Part shown: in pieces, positions 34,153 through 43,732 of the stretch
How the letters are laid out: each line of letters starts with the position of its first letter
How positions within the stretch are numbered: the first letter of the stretch is position 1
NCBI GenBank assembly: GCA_038210135.1
Contig: JBBQWZ010000032.1
Span: 1 to 64,000, forward strand
From: JBBQWZ01 sp038210135
Lineage (GTDB): Bacteria > Acidobacteriota > Terriglobia > Bryobacterales > Bryobacteraceae
Reading direction: 5' to 3'
DNA: 64,000 nucleotides
Position numbers and translations under genes: made by a program
The notes under the pieces: generated by a model
Seen by the model: the letters and a program-made list of their open reading frames with translations, nothing else
What the model was told of the DNA's origin: nothing
Database searches by the model: none

Positions 34153-35538
34153 ATGCCAAATTCGCTGCCGTTATCCAAGATGACCGAGCTGATCCGCGAA
34201 CGCAAGCTAGGGCCGGTCGAACTGATGACGGCTCACCTGGACCACATCGAACGCGAGAATCCCAAGCTGAACGCCTTCGCGATTCTTCTGGCGGATCAGG
34301 CCCGCGAGGCTGCCCAGCGCGCCGAAAACGGCTTGCCGCTCGGCCCTTTGCATGGGATTCCGGTGACGGTTAAGGACAGCTTCGATGTAGCCGGATTGCC
34401 GACGCGCCTCGGCAGCATGTTTACCTCCTCGACTCCAGCCGCGGTGGATGCGACGCTGGTCGCGCGGCTGAAGCGAGCCGGCGCGATCGTGCTCGGCAAA
34501 ACCAATGTCCCGGAATTTCTGGCGAGCTACGAGTCAGACAATTTCATCACCGGACGCACAAATAATCCCTGGGATCTCGAGCGGACTCCGGGCGGATCGA
34601 GCGGCGGCGAGGCCGCGGCGATTGCGGCCCGCATGTCGCCGGCGGGAATCGGCTCGGACGGCGGCGGCTCGATTCGCATCCCGGCGCATTTTTGCGGCAT
34701 CGCGGGATTGAAGCCGACTCCGGGCCGGTGTCCGGCCACTGGGCATCAGCCCGACGTCCTGAATCCGCAAGGCCTGATCAGCGTGACCGGCCCCATGGCC
34801 CGGACCGTGAAAGATTTGTCGCTCCTGTTCCGCGTCCTGGCAGGACACGATCCGCTGGATCCGTTTTCCGCTCCGGTCTCGATCGGGTCCGCGCCGAAGC
34901 TCAAACGAGTCGGCGTGGTGGAGGGGATGAACGGAGTCGCGGTCGATCCGTCGATTGCCAGAGCGCTCACAAAAGCCGTCTCGCTTTTATCGGACCACGG
35001 AATCGCGACCGACGAGTTCGGCTGGAAAGGGTTTTCGACAGCCCCGAATCTCTGGGCATTTTTCTTTGGCGAGTTGCCGACCGAAGGCCGCCGGCAGATG
35101 ATTGCCGGGCGGGAAGCGGAAGCGCACTGGACGCTGCTGGAGAATCTGAAGCGTGAACCGCCGCCCGCCAGCGCGCAGCAAGTCGTCGAAGGACTGATGG
35201 AACGCGACCGGATGCGCCGCGCGCTCATCCGGCAAATGGAAGGCATCGACGCGCTGATCATGCCGCCGGCATCGATCCCTGCGTTCCGCCACCGTGCACG
35301 CAAATGGGAGATTTCCGGCGCGCCGAAACCGATCGGATTATTCCAGGCCATGATGCCTTCGACGACATTCAACTTCCTCGGCTTTCCGGCGCTCGTGCTG
35401 CCGATGGGCATGACGGAGGACGGCCTTCCGGTAGGCGTGCAGATCGTGGGGCGTCCGTGGGAGGAAGAGACGCTTCTCGCGATCGGCGAGCGGATCGAAG
35501 AGGCGCGCGGAGAATTTGCCGGTCCGGCGCTCGACTAA
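34153..35538 (+). CDS. Amidase-signature-family amidase
   Basis: A protein of 461 residues from the ATG at 34153. The amidase signature triad is visible: Lys in IPVTVKDSFDVAG, the cis-Ser in TPGGSSGGEAAAIAA and the nucleophile Ser in GSDGGGSIRIPAHFCG. It hydrolyses amides to acids and ammonia. No gatB or gatC partner is nearby, and the sequence reads as a stand-alone amidase rather than GatA; substrate unknown. It is divergent from the CarboxypepD_reg gene, and its end overlaps the PAP2 gene by 4 bp in convergent orientation. Confidence 0.9.
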   Translation: MPNSLPLSKMTELIRERKLGPVELMTAHLDHIERENPKLNAFAILLADQAREAAQRAENGLPLGPLHGIPVTVKDSFDVAGLPTRLGSMFTSSTPAAVDATLVARLKRAGAIVLGKTNVPEFLASYESDNFITGRTNNPWDLERTPGGSSGGEAAAIAARMSPAGIGSDGGGSIRIPAHFCGIAGLKPTPGRCPATGHQPDVLNPQGLISVTGPMARTVKDLSLLFRVLAGHDPLDPFSAPVSIGSAPKLKRVGVVEGMNGVAVDPSIARALTKAVSLLSDHGIATDEFGWKGFSTAPNLWAFFFGELPTEGRRQMIAGREAEAHWTLLENLKREPPPASAQQVVEGLMERDRMRRALIRQMEGIDALIMPPASIPAFRHRARKWEISGAPKPIGLFQAMMPSTTFNFLGFPALVLPMGMTEDGLPVGVQIVGRPWEEETLLAIGERIEEARGEFAGPALD

Positions 35539-36086
35539 ATACTCTGGAGCAGCAGCGCCGAGGCGTAGCCCAAGCCGATGCCCATCAACGATCCGACGAC
35601 CACGTCGCTGAGGAAGTGCATTCCGAGAAGGACGCGCGAGACAGCGACTGAGAGCGCGCAGAAGAGAAGACCGGCGAGCAGGCCGGGATAGAATTCGCTC
35701 AACGAAATCGCAAAAGCGAAGGCCGTGATCGAGTGGCCCGATGGAAACGAAAACTGGTCCGGCGGAAGCAGTGTGGCCCAGCAATGCGGTTCAAGTGCGC
35801 AAGGACGGCTACGGCCGATCGCACGCTTTAATCGGAGAAACAGCAAAATTCCGGTTCCTGATGCCAGCATGGCCGCTAGCAGGGCCGGGATGCGGGCCTC
35901 GCCGCCGAAGAGCAGGATGACGAGGCAGATTCCGTACCAGAGCCAGCCGTCTCCGCCGCGGGTGGCGCCAATCATCCACATGCGGATCCAGCGGGGAGCG
36001 CGCCACCGGTTCACGCGCTTCATCAGGCGATGATCTCCAGTGGAGATCAGATCGAGCACCTTCACCGCTTTTGTCAGGCTGCTCAT
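35535..36086 (-). CDS. PAP2-family membrane phosphatase
   Basis: A 183-residue integral membrane protein with four to five hydrophobic helices. The three phosphatase motifs are KRAIGRSRP, PSGHS and SRVLLGMHFLSDV. The family dephosphorylates lipid phosphates such as phosphatidate or undecaprenyl diphosphate outside the membrane. It is divergent from a MGDG-synthase-like glycosyltransferase, so diacylglycerol made from phosphatidate could be that enzyme's acceptor; this pairing is inference. Confidence 0.88.
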   Translation of the reverse strand: MSSLTKAVKVLDLISTGDHRLMKRVNRWRAPRWIRMWMIGATRGGDGWLWYGICLVILLFGGEARIPALLAAMLASGTGILLFLRLKRAIGRSRPCALEPHCWATLLPPDQFSFPSGHSITAFAFAISLSEFYPGLLAGLLFCALSVAVSRVLLGMHFLSDVVVGSLMGIGLGYASALLLQSI

Positions 36087-36185
36087 ACTGTTATTCTCGC
36101 GCGGATTCGTTACGGGTGGGTGAATGATCCATAAAACATGAATGAACCGGAATGTTTTTCACTCTCTTTCTGGTAGGTTTAGAAG

Positions 36186-37313
36186 TTGCCGAAAATCGAC
36201 TTGATGTTCTTCGACGCGGGAGGCGGACACCGGTCCGCCGCAACGGCGCTGAAGGCGGTGATCGACTCGCAGAATCGCGGCTGGGAAGTCCGGATGGTCA
36301 ACGTCCAGGAGTTGCTCGACTCGCTGGACATCTTTCGTAAAATCACCGGACTCCGGCTCGAGGATGTATACAACACGCTGCTCGCGAAGGGCTGGACGCT
36401 GGGGTCGGAATACATGCTGCCCGCCATGCACGGGGTCATTCGCGTCTATCATTCGGCGCAGGTTCGCATCCTCAAAAAACATTGGGAAGAAACGAAGCCC
36501 GATATGGTCGTTTCGCTGGTCCCGAACTTCAACCGCTCGATGTTCGAAGCTCTGAAAACCGCCAGTCCGAAAACACCCTACGTCACGATCTTGACGGACA
36601 TGGCCGACTACCCGCCGCACTTCTGGATGGAGAGGCAGCGGCAGTACTTCATCTGCGGAACCGATCGCGCGGAGAAGCAGGCGCTCGATCTCGGCAACGC
36701 GCGCGAACGGGTTTTCCGTGCATCCGGCATGATTTTACGGCCGAAGTTCTATGAGGAGACGACGGTCGATCGCGAGGCCGAATGCAGGAAGGCCGGACTC
36801 GATCCGTCGAAGCCGATCGGCCTGGTTTTGTTCGGCGGCCAAGGCTCAAACGTGATGGTGGAGATCGCCGAGAGGCTGACATCGCGGCAACTGATTCTGA
36901 TTTCCGGCAAGAATGACAAACTTGCTAACAAGCTGCGCGCCTTGAAACGGGAGGCTCCGTCGTGGGTGATCGGATTTACGAGCGAAGTGCCCTACTACAT
37001 GCGGCTCGCCGATTATTTCATCGGAAAACCAGGCCCTGGCAGCATCAGCGAAGCGCTGAAAATGAAGCTGCCCGTGATCGTGGAACGAAATGCGTGGACC
37101 CTTCCGCAGGAACGCTATAACGCGGTTTGGATCGAAGAGAACAAAACCGGAATCGTTCTGAAGAATTTCCACCGCGTTGCGGAGGCGGTAGACCGCTTAC
37201 TCGAACCGGCGGCGCTGGCCCAGTATAAGGCGAGCGCGGCTGCGCACGAGAATCGCGCGGTGTTTGAAATTCCTGACCTACTGGAAAGAATCTTGGCGCG
37301 GCAGGAGGATTGA
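36186..37313 (+). CDS. MGDG synthase-like glycosyltransferase (GT28 family)
   Basis: A 375-residue GT-B enzyme, apparently starting at TTG 36186. The N-terminal MGDG-synthase domain begins LMFFDAGGGHRSAATAL, like plant and bacterial monogalactosyldiacylglycerol and processive diglucosyl-diacylglycerol synthases. The C-terminal nucleotide-sugar domain has VLFGGQGSN and FIGKPGPGSISEALKMKLPV. It probably glycosylates diacylglycerol at the inner membrane face. No ribosome-binding site fits well, and the start is uncertain. Confidence 0.85.
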   Translation: MPKIDLMFFDAGGGHRSAATALKAVIDSQNRGWEVRMVNVQELLDSLDIFRKITGLRLEDVYNTLLAKGWTLGSEYMLPAMHGVIRVYHSAQVRILKKHWEETKPDMVVSLVPNFNRSMFEALKTASPKTPYVTILTDMADYPPHFWMERQRQYFICGTDRAEKQALDLGNARERVFRASGMILRPKFYEETTVDREAECRKAGLDPSKPIGLVLFGGQGSNVMVEIAERLTSRQLILISGKNDKLANKLRALKREAPSWVIGFTSEVPYYMRLADYFIGKPGPGSISEALKMKLPVIVERNAWTLPQERYNAVWIEENKTGIVLKNFHRVAEAVDRLLEPAALAQYKASAAAHENRAVFEIPDLLERILARQED

Positions 37314-37343
37314 CGCGAATCCTCCGCCGAGCCGGACTTTCGG

Positions 37344-37589
37344 CTAACCGTTCGCCTTGCGAATCGCGGCCCAGCGCTTCTTCTGCGCTTCCGCCATTCG
37401 TTTTCGCGCCTCAGCACTGATCACTCGCTTTTTGGGTGCGGCGCTTTCCATGAATCCGCCGTTCGCCGACTTAGGCGGACGCCCGCGCCGCTTGGCGCCG
37501 CCGGAACCGAGTCTCTCGAGTGCAACGATTGCCTGTAGTAACAGATCCCGTTGTCCTCTCAAATCTCCCAATAGCTTGTTTACATCCAT
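37344..37589 (-). CDS. Small basic protein with AT-hook-like motif (81 aa)
   Basis: Starts at the ATG at 37589 (MDVNKLLGDLRGQRDLLL), with GGGAG about 7 nt upstream. An N-terminal helix is followed by KRRGRPPK, which contains the GRP core of AT-hooks, and a basic C-terminal helix SAEARKRMAEAQKKRWAAIR. This pattern suggests a small DNA-binding or nucleoid protein. No further function can be assigned. It sits between the glycosyltransferase and lnt genes, convergent with the former. Confidence 0.68.
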   Translation of the reverse strand: MDVNKLLGDLRGQRDLLLQAIVALERLGSGGAKRRGRPPKSANGGFMESAAPKKRVISAEARKRMAEAQKKRWAAIRKANG

Positions 37590-37756
37590 ATATTCTCCCT
37601 TTGGTGAATGAAACTTTGCATTCACGAATCGGATAAACCGATGACTGCTGGTGCGTACAGTACTACTTCACAGGCTTTTCTACAAGTTAGCACCTTCAAT
37701 CGGAAGAAAGGGAATTCCCATTCGACGGTAGGCGGACCCGGGCCACGGTGCGAAAT

Positions 37757-39226
37757 CTACCGGATTCGCGCGCTGGCTAACAGGACGGCGGTCGCCGCCA
37801 AAGACGCAATCAGGCAGGACCACGCGAACCAATCGCCATTCCGGCTATACGGCGTCGTCTGCTGCACGAACGCGTAGGGCACACGGGCGGCCACCTGTTG
37901 GTTCGGCGGAAGGCGAGTGACGATACGGCCCGCCGGATCGATCGAAACCGAGATGCCGTCGTTGGCGGCACGCAGAATCCACCGATTGTTTTCAATCGCG
38001 CGGGTGCGGACAAGTTGAAGATGTTGTTCGCGGGCGAAGCTGTTTCCGAAATAACCATCGTTCGAGATGTTGACTAACAGTTCCGCTCCGCGTCCGGCGA
38101 AGGATCGAACAAAATCCGGAAATGCGGATTCGTAGCAAATGAAAGTGGACAGCTTGTGATCCCCAACCGTGAACACAGTGGGGTCGGTGCCGGGGGCGTA
38201 GTCGCCGGCTTCCTTGGTGATTTTATTTACCCAGCTAAACCAACCGGGCACGAATTCGCCGAAGGGAACGAGATTCATTTTGCTGTATTGCCCGACCGCC
38301 TGGCCGCCCGGCGAAATCAAAACCGAGGAATTCAAGGGCTCGCCTTTGGCTGTGCGGGCAACAGTTCCCAGCAGAACGTACGCGGCCGATTCCCGCGCGA
38401 AGTTATTCGCCAGCGTAGCGAAGGCTGGATCCTCGAAATAGAAAACCGGAGCAGGAATTTCCGGCAGCACGATGAGATCCGCGTTGGATTGCGCAGCGTC
38501 GTGTGCAAGGCGGAACAGCTTAGCGGATTCGGCCTGCCACTGCGGATCCGTCCAGGGCCGCTCCTCTGGCGCGTTCGGCTGCACCAGAACGGCCACGCGA
38601 TCGGCCGGCGCGGGCGTGCTAATGGTTGGAAAAAACGGCATCACGAACAAGACAGCGAGCGACATCGCCGGGCGCCAGGAGCGCGCAATGAAAGCCACGC
38701 CGATCGTTGCCGCGCACAGCGCGAAGATGAACGTGATTCCGTAGACGCCAAGCACTGGCGCGATGCGGGCAAGCCCAGACACGTCGATGGCGGAATTTCC
38801 CAGCGTCAGCCAGGCGAATCCGAACGTGCCGTGGGTCCGTTCAATGCCGGTGAAAAGAGCGGCAATCGCGATCGGCGTCCAGGCGCGCGGACTACGAAGA
38901 AAGTATCCGCATAGCCACGTGAAAACGGCAAGATGCAGCCCTTTATAAAGGGCGAAGAGCAGATACCCTAGCCAACTGAGGTAGTGACCCATGCCGCCGT
39001 GGACTTCGAGGATGAACTGGATCCAGGGACAAACCAAGGCCCAGAAAACGGCTCCGGCGAGCCACCCATTGAGAAATCGATGCAGCGGTCGCGTTTCGCG
39101 ATGCGCGGCGGCGATTAGCGGAACGAGCGCAATTCCAGCGACTGCATAGCTGCCTGTGGGATGCAGCAAACTCGGGAATACGAGAGCCAGGACGAGCGCG
39201 GAAAAGACTGCCAGTGCGGGCGTCAC
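37757..39226 (-). CDS. lnt: Apolipoprotein N-acyltransferase
   Basis: A 489-residue membrane enzyme. About six N-terminal hydrophobic helices are followed by a nitrilase-type domain whose triad is readable: Glu256 (VLPEIPAP), Lys316 (QYSKMNLVPFGEF) and Cys364 (FICYESAFPDF). It N-acylates the lipid-modified Cys of outer-membrane lipoproteins, matching the lipoproteins encoded in this window. It overlaps lipA by ATGA and is probably co-transcribed with it. Confidence 0.95.
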   Translation of the reverse strand: MTPALAVFSALVLALVFPSLLHPTGSYAVAGIALVPLIAAAHRETRPLHRFLNGWLAGAVFWALVCPWIQFILEVHGGMGHYLSWLGYLLFALYKGLHLAVFTWLCGYFLRSPRAWTPIAIAALFTGIERTHGTFGFAWLTLGNSAIDVSGLARIAPVLGVYGITFIFALCAATIGVAFIARSWRPAMSLAVLFVMPFFPTISTPAPADRVAVLVQPNAPEERPWTDPQWQAESAKLFRLAHDAAQSNADLIVLPEIPAPVFYFEDPAFATLANNFARESAAYVLLGTVARTAKGEPLNSSVLISPGGQAVGQYSKMNLVPFGEFVPGWFSWVNKITKEAGDYAPGTDPTVFTVGDHKLSTFICYESAFPDFVRSFAGRGAELLVNISNDGYFGNSFAREQHLQLVRTRAIENNRWILRAANDGISVSIDPAGRIVTRLPPNQQVAARVPYAFVQQTTPYSRNGDWFAWSCLIASLAATAVLLASARIR

Positions 39227-40137
39227 GGCTTTGCATCGTGAGCGGCGGATGCCTGTTCGCTGACGAGGTCGGCCATATACGAGCTACGAACCAGCGGTCC
39301 GCTGAATACCATTTTGAAGCCGATCGACAGGCCGTAATCGCGGTACGCATCGAATTGCGCGGGCGTGACGAATTCGGAAACGGGGAGGTTGCGGCGCGTC
39401 GGCTGCAGATACTGGCCAATGGTGGCGACGTCCACATCGGCGGCGCGCAGATCGCGCAGCAATTCAAAAACCTGCTCGGGCGTCTCGCCGAGTCCGGCCA
39501 TCAAACCGGATTTCGTTAGCGCTTCCGGACGATGGCTCTTCGCGAATTTCAGAACGTTGAGGGACTGGCGGTAGTCGGCCTGCGGACGCACGCGGCGGTA
39601 GAACGGCGCGATGGTTTCCATGTTGTGATTGAACACGTGCGGACCCGCATCGAGCACGCGCGCGACAGCCGCCAGGTCGCCCTCAAAATCCGGTGTCAGC
39701 ACTTCGACGCGGGCTTCCGGAAGTGCCAGGCGTACTTCGCGGACCGTCTGCGCGAAATGATGCGAGCCACCATCGTCGAGATCGTCGCGATTGACGCTAG
39801 TGATAACGACGTAGCGAAGCTTCATCTGCGACGCCATTTCTGCGACGTTCGCGGGCTCGAGCGGATCGAGCAGGAATTCCTTTTTCGCCGGCGAACCCTT
39901 GGGCACCGAGCAGAATCCGCAGCCGCGCGTGCAGAGATTCCCCAGAATCATGAACGTCGCGGCGCTGCGCGAAAAGCACTCGTGGATATTCGGGCAGCGG
40001 GCGGATTCGCAAACCGTATGCAGATTGCGGCGGCGCAACTCGACTTTCAGGTCGTGTACCGCGGCAAAATGCGTCCGCCCTTTGCGAAGCCACTCCGGCA
40101 GGCGCGGCGACGGCGCGTCGATTTGAACTAGAGACAT
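39223..40137 (-). CDS. lipA: Lipoyl synthase
   Basis: A 304-residue radical SAM enzyme. The auxiliary cluster ligands are Cys43, Cys48 and Cys54 (CESARCPNIHEC), and the radical SAM cluster is C69-x3-C73-x2-C76 (CTRGCGFC). The C-terminal RSSYMAD supplies the Ser ligand. It inserts two sulfurs into octanoyl groups to make lipoate for 2-oxoacid dehydrogenases. The 4-bp overlap with lnt is unusual functionally, since the two enzymes share no pathway. Confidence 0.96.
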   Translation of the reverse strand: MSLVQIDAPSPRLPEWLRKGRTHFAAVHDLKVELRRRNLHTVCESARCPNIHECFSRSAATFMILGNLCTRGCGFCSVPKGSPAKKEFLLDPLEPANVAEMASQMKLRYVVITSVNRDDLDDGGSHHFAQTVREVRLALPEARVEVLTPDFEGDLAAVARVLDAGPHVFNHNMETIAPFYRRVRPQADYRQSLNVLKFAKSHRPEALTKSGLMAGLGETPEQVFELLRDLRAADVDVATIGQYLQPTRRNLPVSEFVTPAQFDAYRDYGLSIGFKMVFSGPLVRSSYMADLVSEQASAAHDAKP

Positions 40138-40186
40138 CGGGGTTGGTGTTTCCCTATTCTCGCATTGGCCACGGCGGTCGCGGAAC

Positions 40187-40792
40187 CTAGAACACTTTGC
40201 GGATCGCTTCGTTGCCGCGGAAGCCCGCCGCCGTCAGCTTGGCCTTCGCGTCCGCGACGGCCGATGCATCCGGATAGGGACCCACGAACACGCGGAACAG
40301 GTTCGGCTTCTCCGGCACTTGGACGTGCAGGGCCGAGAATCCTCTTTGCCGTAGTGTCGAAACCATCACTTCGGCGGCTTTTTCATCCACAGCCGCAATC
40401 TGCAAATACGTCGCGCCAGAAACGGGCTTGGTCGAGGCAGTGGGCGTCGGGTCCGCGTCCTTCTTCTTCTCGCGTTTGGATTCGGGCTTCGGCTCTGCGG
40501 TCTTCTCGACCTCGACAGGCTTCGGCGCAGGCTCCGGTTTGGCTTCTTCCTTCACCTGCTCTGAGGTTTTCTCCGCGGGCCTGTCCGGAGTTCGGACGGG
40601 CGAATCGACGATGACCGGGCGCGACGGCCGGGTGGGCGTGGTGTCGGCGACAGTGGCCGGCGCGGAATTGCGTCCGACGATGTAGCCCATCAGGAAGAAC
40701 ACGCTCATCAGGATGACTACGAGAAAGAACACGCTCAGTAACTGGCGGTTCCCCAGGACCAGTTCAAATTCGCCGTCTTCGTTTCTTGGCAT
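40187..40792 (-). CDS. SPOR-domain membrane protein
   Basis: A protein of 201 residues from the ATG at 40792 (MPRNEDGEFELVLGNRQ), with AAAGGTG 5 nt upstream; an earlier start would add 22 residues. One membrane helix (about 19-38, LLSVFFLVVILMSVFFLMGY) is followed by a long Pro/Glu/Lys-rich linker and a C-terminal SPOR domain (YLQIAAVDEKAAEVMVSTLR to NLFRVFVGPYPD). SPOR domains bind denuded glycan strands of septal peptidoglycan. It lies about 49 bp upstream of lipA on the same strand. Confidence 0.88.
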   Translation of the reverse strand: MPRNEDGEFELVLGNRQLLSVFFLVVILMSVFFLMGYIVGRNSAPATVADTTPTRPSRPVIVDSPVRTPDRPAEKTSEQVKEEAKPEPAPKPVEVEKTAEPKPESKREKKKDADPTPTASTKPVSGATYLQIAAVDEKAAEVMVSTLRQRGFSALHVQVPEKPNLFRVFVGPYPDASAVADAKAKLTAAGFRGNEAIRKVF

Positions 40793-40918
40793 CACACCTT
40801 TTTCGGGAAAGCCTCGCGATCCGGCGACTTCATCCACGCCGACGCTGGCTTGCACCACTCAAAATACCGGGTTGTCCAGAGCCCGGCCTTACAAACGAGA
40901 ATATATCGGGTTGCCTAT

Positions 40919-40938
40919 AAAACACAACCGGGTGTTTT
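40919..40938 (-). terminator. Candidate terminator of the lut operon
   Basis: On the minus strand AAAACAC (40938-40932) pairs with GTGTTTT (40925-40919) around CCGGTT. It sits 15-34 bp after the lutC stop, and the T-rich 3' arm provides the U-tract. The stem is AT-rich, so strength is uncertain. Confidence 0.5.
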
Positions 40939-40952
40939 TGTTTTGGCTGGAT

Positions 40953-41573
40953 TTAGTGGCCGGCGACGAAAATGACGTGGACTTCGCCCGGTCCATGGAC
41001 GCCGCGGACCAGGATCATCTCGATATCGGCGCTCCGCGAAGGCCCGGTGATGATCACCATCGCACTGCTGCGTTCGGCCGGCATCGCCTCCCGTACGAAC
41101 AGCTCTTCGAGGCTGGTGAGCAGCACGGATTCCGGCACGATCGCGATGTGACAGGGCGGAAGCAGCGAAACCATGCGAGGCTCCGTTGCGCTGGAAAACA
41201 GAACCAGCGAACCGGTGTCCGCCAAGGCGTAATCGGCCGACGTAATTCCGCAATCCGCGGACGCGCAGGCTTCGCGCAAGTCTCCAGCGGGTGGCGCGAA
41301 TCCGCAATCCGCCACGATCGCGGCGGAAGAACAGACCGTGCTGCGAGCGCCGATCAATTCCACAGCGCGCCCGCGGGCCTCCGCGATGCCAGGCACTTCG
41401 GATACGGTTCCGCCGAGCTTCTCGATCGCCGCCCGGAAGAAAGCAATCCGATCGGCAACCGGCGTATCAATGAACGACAGATCCAGTGCCGGAGGTTGCG
41501 GAATACCCTGCCCTTTCGATCGTTTGAGCGCCGTGCGGACGGCGCTAAGAATCGCTTCACGAGCCTCAGGCAT
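40953..41573 (-). CDS. lutC: LUD-domain protein LutC
   Basis: A protein of 206 residues from the ATG at 41573 (MPEAREAILSAVRTAL). The LUD fold is marked by SADYALADTGSLVLFSS and CHIAIVPESVLLTSLEEL. It overlaps lutB by 8 bp and is the last gene of the lactate-utilisation complex. The LutABC complex oxidises L-lactate to pyruvate with iron-sulfur clusters. A GITSADYALADTG motif is also found in LutB-type proteins, in line with the shared LUD domain. Confidence 0.88.
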   Translation of the reverse strand: MPEAREAILSAVRTALKRSKGQGIPQPPALDLSFIDTPVADRIAFFRAAIEKLGGTVSEVPGIAEARGRAVELIGARSTVCSSAAIVADCGFAPPAGDLREACASADCGITSADYALADTGSLVLFSSATEPRMVSLLPPCHIAIVPESVLLTSLEELFVREAMPAERSSAMVIITGPSRSADIEMILVRGVHGPGEVHVIFVAGH

Positions 41574-43008
41574 TATGCCGCCGTTCCTGGCGTTCGCGCC
41601 ACTGCTCGCGGAACGATTTCGCCGGCGATGGCGGAAGGTCGCGTTCGGAAAGCCACGCTGCAACCGGTCCGCGATGCAGCAGGCTCGGAAGTTTCTTGAT
41701 CCACGCCTCATTCGCCGGATTCGGTGCGGCGCCCGCCGCTAGCTTGCCAAGGCTCTCGTACAATCTCGGATGCCGCATCGCGTAGGACCAAAGTCGGAAC
41801 GCCAGCTTCTCCAGCCGATTCTGCCCTTCGCGGGTCCGCATCTCGGTGACCTCGTGGCGGAGCGTCAGCAGATGCTTCGGAATGTCGATCTTCACCGGAC
41901 ACACTTCGGCGCATGCCCCGCACAGGCTCGACGCGTAGGGCAGCCACGGATCCTTAGCGAGACCCATGAATTGCGGCGTGATGATCGCGCCGATCGGGCC
42001 CGAGTACACCCAGGGATAACTGTGTCCGCCGATCTTGCGATACACGGGGCAGTGGTTCAGACACGCACCGCAGCGAATGCAGTAGAGCGATTCGCGCTTG
42101 CCCTCGTCGGCGAGCAGGCGGGTCCGCCCGTTGTCGAGAAACAGCAGGTAGAACTCTTCCGGCCCGTCCTGTTCGTTCGATCGCTTGGGCGGCGAAAGGA
42201 ACGACGTATAAACAGAGAGCGGCTGTCCGGTGGCGCTGCGCGCAAGTAATTTCAGAAAGACGGCAAGATCCTGCGCGCGCGGGATCAGTTTTTCGAGCCC
42301 CGCCACCGCGATATGAATTTTCGGCGCGGAACTCGTAATCCGGGCGTTGCCTTCGTTTTCGACAACCACCACGGCGCCCGAATCGGCGACGACAAAGTTC
42401 GCGCCCGTCACTCCGATGCCGGCCGCTAGAAATTTCTCCCGCAGCACGCGACGGGCAATCTGCGTCTGCTTTTCAGGAACAACTTCTCTGGCACCGCCGA
42501 GTTTGCGTTCGAAAATATCAGCCACGTCGAATCGAGTTTTATGCAGCGCCGGCGCGATGATGTGATACGGCTTCTCGTCGTTCAGTTGGAGAATGTATTC
42601 GCCGAGATCGGTTTCGACAGCCTCGACGCCGCGCTTTTCGAGCGCATGATTCAGCTCGATTTCCTCGGTCGTCATCGACTTCGATTTCACCAGCAGCTTG
42701 ACGCCACGCTTCTCCGCCAGCTGCGCGATCCACTCGCACGCCTCGGCGGAATCTCGCGCGTACACCACCTTGCCGCCGCGCGCGGTGATATTCTTCTCCG
42801 CCAGTTCGAGGTAATGGTCCAGATGATCGAGCGTGTGCTTTTTGATCGCGTGTCCCTGATCTCGCAGACCCTGGTAACCCGGCAGAGCCTCTGTCGATAC
42901 CACACTCTTCCGATTCTCAACGAGGCGGCCGGTGTTGTTGTAAATCGCAATCTGGAGGCGCGGATCGCCGACCGTGTCCTTGATCTGTTGCTTGTAGGCG
43001 TCGGGCAT
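41566..43008 (-). CDS. lutB: Iron-sulfur lactate-utilisation protein LutB
   Basis: A protein of 480 residues from the ATG at 43008. An N-terminal LUD domain (about 40-300; ITARGGKVVYARD, GITGANFVVADSG-type GVTGANFVVADSGAVVVVEN) is followed by two 4Fe-4S motifs, CIRCGACLNHCPVYR and CGACAEVCPVKIDIP, and a C-terminal helical domain. The clusters relay electrons from lactate. It lies 7 bp downstream of lutA. Confidence 0.92.
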   Translation of the reverse strand: MPDAYKQQIKDTVGDPRLQIAIYNNTGRLVENRKSVVSTEALPGYQGLRDQGHAIKKHTLDHLDHYLELAEKNITARGGKVVYARDSAEACEWIAQLAEKRGVKLLVKSKSMTTEEIELNHALEKRGVEAVETDLGEYILQLNDEKPYHIIAPALHKTRFDVADIFERKLGGAREVVPEKQTQIARRVLREKFLAAGIGVTGANFVVADSGAVVVVENEGNARITSSAPKIHIAVAGLEKLIPRAQDLAVFLKLLARSATGQPLSVYTSFLSPPKRSNEQDGPEEFYLLFLDNGRTRLLADEGKRESLYCIRCGACLNHCPVYRKIGGHSYPWVYSGPIGAIITPQFMGLAKDPWLPYASSLCGACAEVCPVKIDIPKHLLTLRHEVTEMRTREGQNRLEKLAFRLWSYAMRHPRLYESLGKLAAGAAPNPANEAWIKKLPSLLHRGPVAAWLSERDLPPSPAKSFREQWRERQERRHNA

Positions 43009-43015
43009 CGGAAGC

Positions 43016-43723
43016 TCAGCGCGAGGCCAGGACTTCGGCGAGGTGCATCGTGCGGACGCTCGAGCCCGCGCGAGAAAGCGCTCCACGCATCTGCATCAGA
43101 CAGCTGGAATCCGCCGAAATCAGCGTATCGGCGCCAGTCTTGATGATGGCGTCGATCTTCGTCCGCGCCATCGCGCCCGAGACGTTCGCGAATTTCACCG
43201 AAAACGTTCCGCCAAACCCGCAGCATTCCTCGACAGCGTCCATCTCACGCAACTCAAGTCCGCGGACTTGGGCCAGCAGCTTTCGCGGTCCGGATTTGAT
43301 TTTCAGTTCGCGTAACGAATGGCAGCTGTCATGATACGTGGCCACGGCATCGCATCGCGCGCCGAAATCTTCGACGCCGAGAACGTCCGTCAGAAATTGC
43401 GAGAACTCGAAGACACGGCCATGAAAGGGCGACTCGCCTGTGTCGAAGAGTTCCGCGAAGTGGTGGCCGATCATCGCCGCGCAGGATCCGGAGGGAACAA
43501 CGATGGTTTCGGCGTCATTGAAAACAGCAGCGAAATGTTTGGCGACTTGCCGCGCCTCGTCGCGGTACCCGGTGTTGAAAGCAGGCTGCCCGCAGCACGT
43601 CTGGGCTTCGCGAAAATCGATTTCGCAGCCCGCACGTTCGAGCACGTCGGCCATCGCGAGGCCCACCTGCGGGAACATCTGGTCGATTACGCAGGTTACG
43701 AAAATAGAAACGCGGCGCGCCAT
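43016..43723 (-). CDS. lutA: Lactate-utilisation protein LutA (CCG-domain)
   Basis: A 235-residue protein with two Cys-rich CCG modules: AQTCCGQPAFNTG and VEECCGFGGTFSVK, plus isolated Cys such as VPSGSCAAM and YHDSCHSL. These ligate unusual iron-sulfur clusters, as in heterodisulfide reductase subunit B and glycolate oxidase GlcF. It is the second gene of the PhzF-lutA-lutB-lutC run, 9 bp after the PhzF gene. Confidence 0.93.
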   Translation of the reverse strand: MARRVSIFVTCVIDQMFPQVGLAMADVLERAGCEIDFREAQTCCGQPAFNTGYRDEARQVAKHFAAVFNDAETIVVPSGSCAAMIGHHFAELFDTGESPFHGRVFEFSQFLTDVLGVEDFGARCDAVATYHDSCHSLRELKIKSGPRKLLAQVRGLELREMDAVEECCGFGGTFSVKFANVSGAMARTKIDAIIKTGADTLISADSSCLMQMRGALSRAGSSVRTMHLAEVLASR

Positions 43724-43732
43724 AGTCTCCGG

